Shown here piece by piece: positions 54,403 through 58,021 of a DNA stretch of 58,021 nt (position 1 is its first letter; every line of letters starts with the position of its first letter). The notes under the pieces are model-generated. The model was not told the origin of the DNA and ran no database searches. It saw only the letters and a list, made by a program, of their open reading frames with translations. Position numbers and translations under genes: made by a program. This DNA is from Betaproteobacteria bacterium (lineage in GTDB: Bacteria > Pseudomonadota > Gammaproteobacteria > Burkholderiales > Casimicrobiaceae), in the NCBI GenBank assembly GCA_016716425.1, contig JADJWJ010000019.1:1-58021 (forward strand). Reading direction: 5' to 3'.

Positions 54403-54965
54403 CCCTGCTTCGCGGGCATCGGCACGGCGCCCGACCGCAGCGCGCGGCCGAGCACGATGCGCCACATGCCGCCCGAAATGAGGCTGATGCCGACGAGGAT
54501 GCCGACGAAACCGATCGAGTCCTGCGGCCAGCGCGACGCGATCAGGATCGCGACCACGATCGCCAGCACGCCGTCGAGCAGAACCCAGCCCCAGCCCGCC
54601 TTCGGCTTCAGCCGGAGGGCGAGCATGACGTTGGACGCGCCGGTCGCGATCAGGAAGCCGCCGATCATCAGCGCCAGCGTCGCGATGCCGGCGCCGGGGA
54701 ACAGCAGCATCAGGATGCCGAGGACGAGCGTGGCCAGCGCCGAGACGATCTTCCAGCCGAAGCCGTCCTCGCCGCGCTGGTGGAACGCGTAGACGACCTC
54801 GACCACGCCCGCGAACACGAGCAGCCACGCGAGCAGCAGCACGAATGCGAGCGCCGCCGGCGCCGGCACGAGGATCGCGACCGCGCCCGCGACGATCAGC
54901 AGCACGCCCCACACGGTCACCCACATTCCCGCCTTGCGTCCATCCGGTGCCGCCGCGTCCGCCAT
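54399..54965 (-). CDS. HdeD/DUF308 family membrane protein
   Basis: A 188-residue inner-membrane protein with six predicted helices, as in HdeD. Conserved small motifs recur in each pair: GVLLIVAGAVAILVP, GILMLLFPGAGIATL and GILVGISLISGGMWRI. E. coli HdeD is linked to acid resistance; in other bacteria its function is unknown. The ATG at 54965 is preceded by a start-like GC-rich tract and not by a clear ribosome site. The gene converges on the ThDP enzyme with a four-base overlap of the ends. Confidence 0.85.
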   Translation of the reverse strand: MADAAAPDGRKAGMWVTVWGVLLIVAGAVAILVPAPAALAFVLLLAWLLVFAGVVEVVYAFHQRGEDGFGWKIVSALATLVLGILMLLFPGAGIATLALMIGGFLIATGASNVMLALRLKPKAGWGWVLLDGVLAIVVAILIASRWPQDSIGFVGILVGISLISGGMWRIVLGRALRSGAVPMPAKQG

Positions 54966-55077
54966 GTCGCTCCCCGTTGTTCTTGATCGTGCCGCTATGC
55001 TAGTCGACCGCCCCGGTCGTGGCAATGTCCTATCATCCGGCTTTTGGCCGCGCGTCGCGGCCGTTGCGGGGACCGCG

Positions 55078-55857
<780 letters not shown>

Positions 55858-55883
55858 GCCGATGCGTCCCGCGCGCGTGCCGG

Positions 55884-56985
55884 ATGGCGAGGCCCCGCGT
55901 GTCCGCCGCGACCTTCGCGCGCACTGACGTGGCCGAGAGCGCGAACCCCGGCGCGACGCTCGTCGCGCCCGTGCACGCGATCGACGGCGAGCGGCTCGCC
56001 GCGTGGCTCGCCGCGCACGTCGCGCCGTTCGCCGGCCCGCTCGACGTTCGGCAGTTCCAGGGTGGGCAGTCGAATCCGACGTACCGGATCGCGGCCGGCG
56101 AGCGCCAGTACATCCTGCGGCGCAAGCCTCCGGGCAAGCTGCTGCCGTCCGCGCACGCCGTCGACCGGGAGTACCGCGTGATGAAGGCGCTCGCGGACAC
56201 CGACGTGCCGGTGCCGCGGATGGTCGCGCTGTGCGAGGACGAGTCCGTCGTCGGCACCGCGTTCTACCTGATGGACTACGTGCGCGGCCGCGTGCTGTGG
56301 GACCCGACGCTGCCCGGCATGACGCCGGCCGAGCGCGCCGCGCACTACGACGAGCTGAACCGCGTGATCGCCGCGCTGCACCGCGTCGACTTCACCGCGG
56401 TCGGGCTCGCGGACTTCGGCCGCCACGGCCAATATGTCGAGCGGCAGGTCGCGCGCTGGTCGAAACAGTACGCGGCCGCGGGCATCGATCCGATCCCGGC
56501 GATGGACCGTCTCATCGAATGGCTGCCGCGCCATCTTCCGGGCGACGACGAGACCACCATCGTGCACGGCGACTACCGGCTCGACAACGTGATCTTCCAC
56601 CCGACGCAGCCGCGCGTGCTGGCGGTGCTCGACTGGGAGCTGTCCACCCTCGGGCATCCGCTGTCCGACTTCGCCTACCAGGTGATGGCGTGGCGGTTGA
56701 CGCCCGCGCAGTTCCGAGGGCTGGGCGGCTGCGACCTGGCAGCACTCGGTATCCGTCCGAGTGCTTTCGCATCGCCGCCTGCCCACGCACGCACCGCGTT
56801 CCGGCATCGCGCACTTCGAGTACTACCTGATCTTCAACATGTTCCGGATCGCCGCGATCCTGCACGGCGTGCTGGCGCGCGCGGTTCACGGCAACGCGGC
56901 GAGCCAGGATGCGGCGGACACCGGCAGCCGCGCGCGCGTCGTCGCCGACGTCGCGTGGGGCATGGCGCAGCAACTCGAACGATAG
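55884..56985 (+). CDS. APH-family phosphotransferase (two apparent frameshifts)
   Basis: The product belongs to the aminoglycoside-phosphotransferase-like kinases that sit next to acyl-CoA dehydrogenases (ACAD10/11-like). The ATG at 55884 or GTG at 55929 opens a frame with FQGGQSNPTYRI, the Brenner-like catalytic motif HGDYRLDNVIF near 227 and the metal Asp in LDWELSTLGHPLSDFAY. Between about 56745 and 56800 the sequence must change frame twice (LAALGI, then PSECFRIAA, then SGIAHFEYYLIFNMFRIAAI) to finish as expected at 56985. Without the shifts the first frame would run on into the next gene. Either errors or decay explain this. Confidence 0.75.
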
Positions 56986-56993
56986 GACTCCCC

Positions 56994-58021
<1,028 letters not shown>

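Overview
The window is a GC-rich chromosomal segment that fits a betaproteobacterium, probably Burkholderiales-like and perhaps from an uncultured lineage. The evidence is gene order. The block gyrA-pheA-hisC-tyrA-aroA-cmk-rpsA-ihfB-lapA-lapB-pyrF-ugd-rfaE1, the pairs ubiG-gph and map-glnD, and the dapC/dapD and pilU-dapE-prmB neighbourhoods are typical of that class. No rRNA, tRNA, phage, transposase or CRISPR array was recognised. Several genes carry apparent single-base frameshifts, which points either to uncorrected sequence errors or to recent decay.

Layout. (1) 1-5000: a TPM-domain membrane protein, a CPA1 cation/proton antiporter, a secreted DUF5648 protein, a small membrane methyltransferase and a decayed NYN-nuclease remnant. 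(2) 5000-8700: a phospho-threonine signalling module made of a double-FHA protein, a PP2C phosphatase, a membrane Ser/Thr kinase with a PEGA tail (split by a frameshift) and a TssQ-like lipoprotein. It resembles the phosphorylation branch of type VI secretion but has no secretion core genes nearby. (3) 8700-16550: a secreted surface cluster with a seven-repeat SBBP beta-propeller protein ending in DUF5648, a BBP7-like outer-membrane beta-barrel, and a 1289-residue G8/CEMIP-like beta-helix protein. (4) 16650-20000: a Tat-type serine hydrolase lipoprotein, radA and an unknown membrane protein.

(5) 20000-35100, all on the minus strand: the conserved supercluster for DNA gyrase, aromatic amino acids, CMP kinase, ribosomal protein S1, IHF, LPS assembly (LapA/LapB), pyrimidine synthesis, UDP-glucuronate and heptose supply. 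serC is missing from its usual place after gyrA, and GyrA carries Leu at residue 83. (6) 35100-39100, plus strand: an OmpA-family protein with a clear promoter and terminator, methylthioadenosine deaminase, ubiG and an HAD phosphatase.

(7) 39100-52700: an orphan GspC-like protein, then dapC, a LytS/LytTR two-component pair, dapD, map and glnD. Peptide deformylase and a methylthioinosine/methylthioadenosine phosphorylase follow on the minus strand, then pilU, dapE and prmB. The deaminase in (6) and this phosphorylase together suggest methylthioadenosine salvage by way of methylthioinosine. (8) 52700-58021: a ThDP-dependent enzyme, a DUF308/HdeD membrane protein, and an SDR - APH-like kinase - acyl-CoA dehydrogenase set that looks catabolic; the last gene runs off the window.

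Intergenic regions hold several different palindromic or dispersed repeats. The most notable is a 68-bp element present twice in tandem upstream of lapA-ihfB and once, inverted and diverged, directly against the start codon of the deaminase gene.
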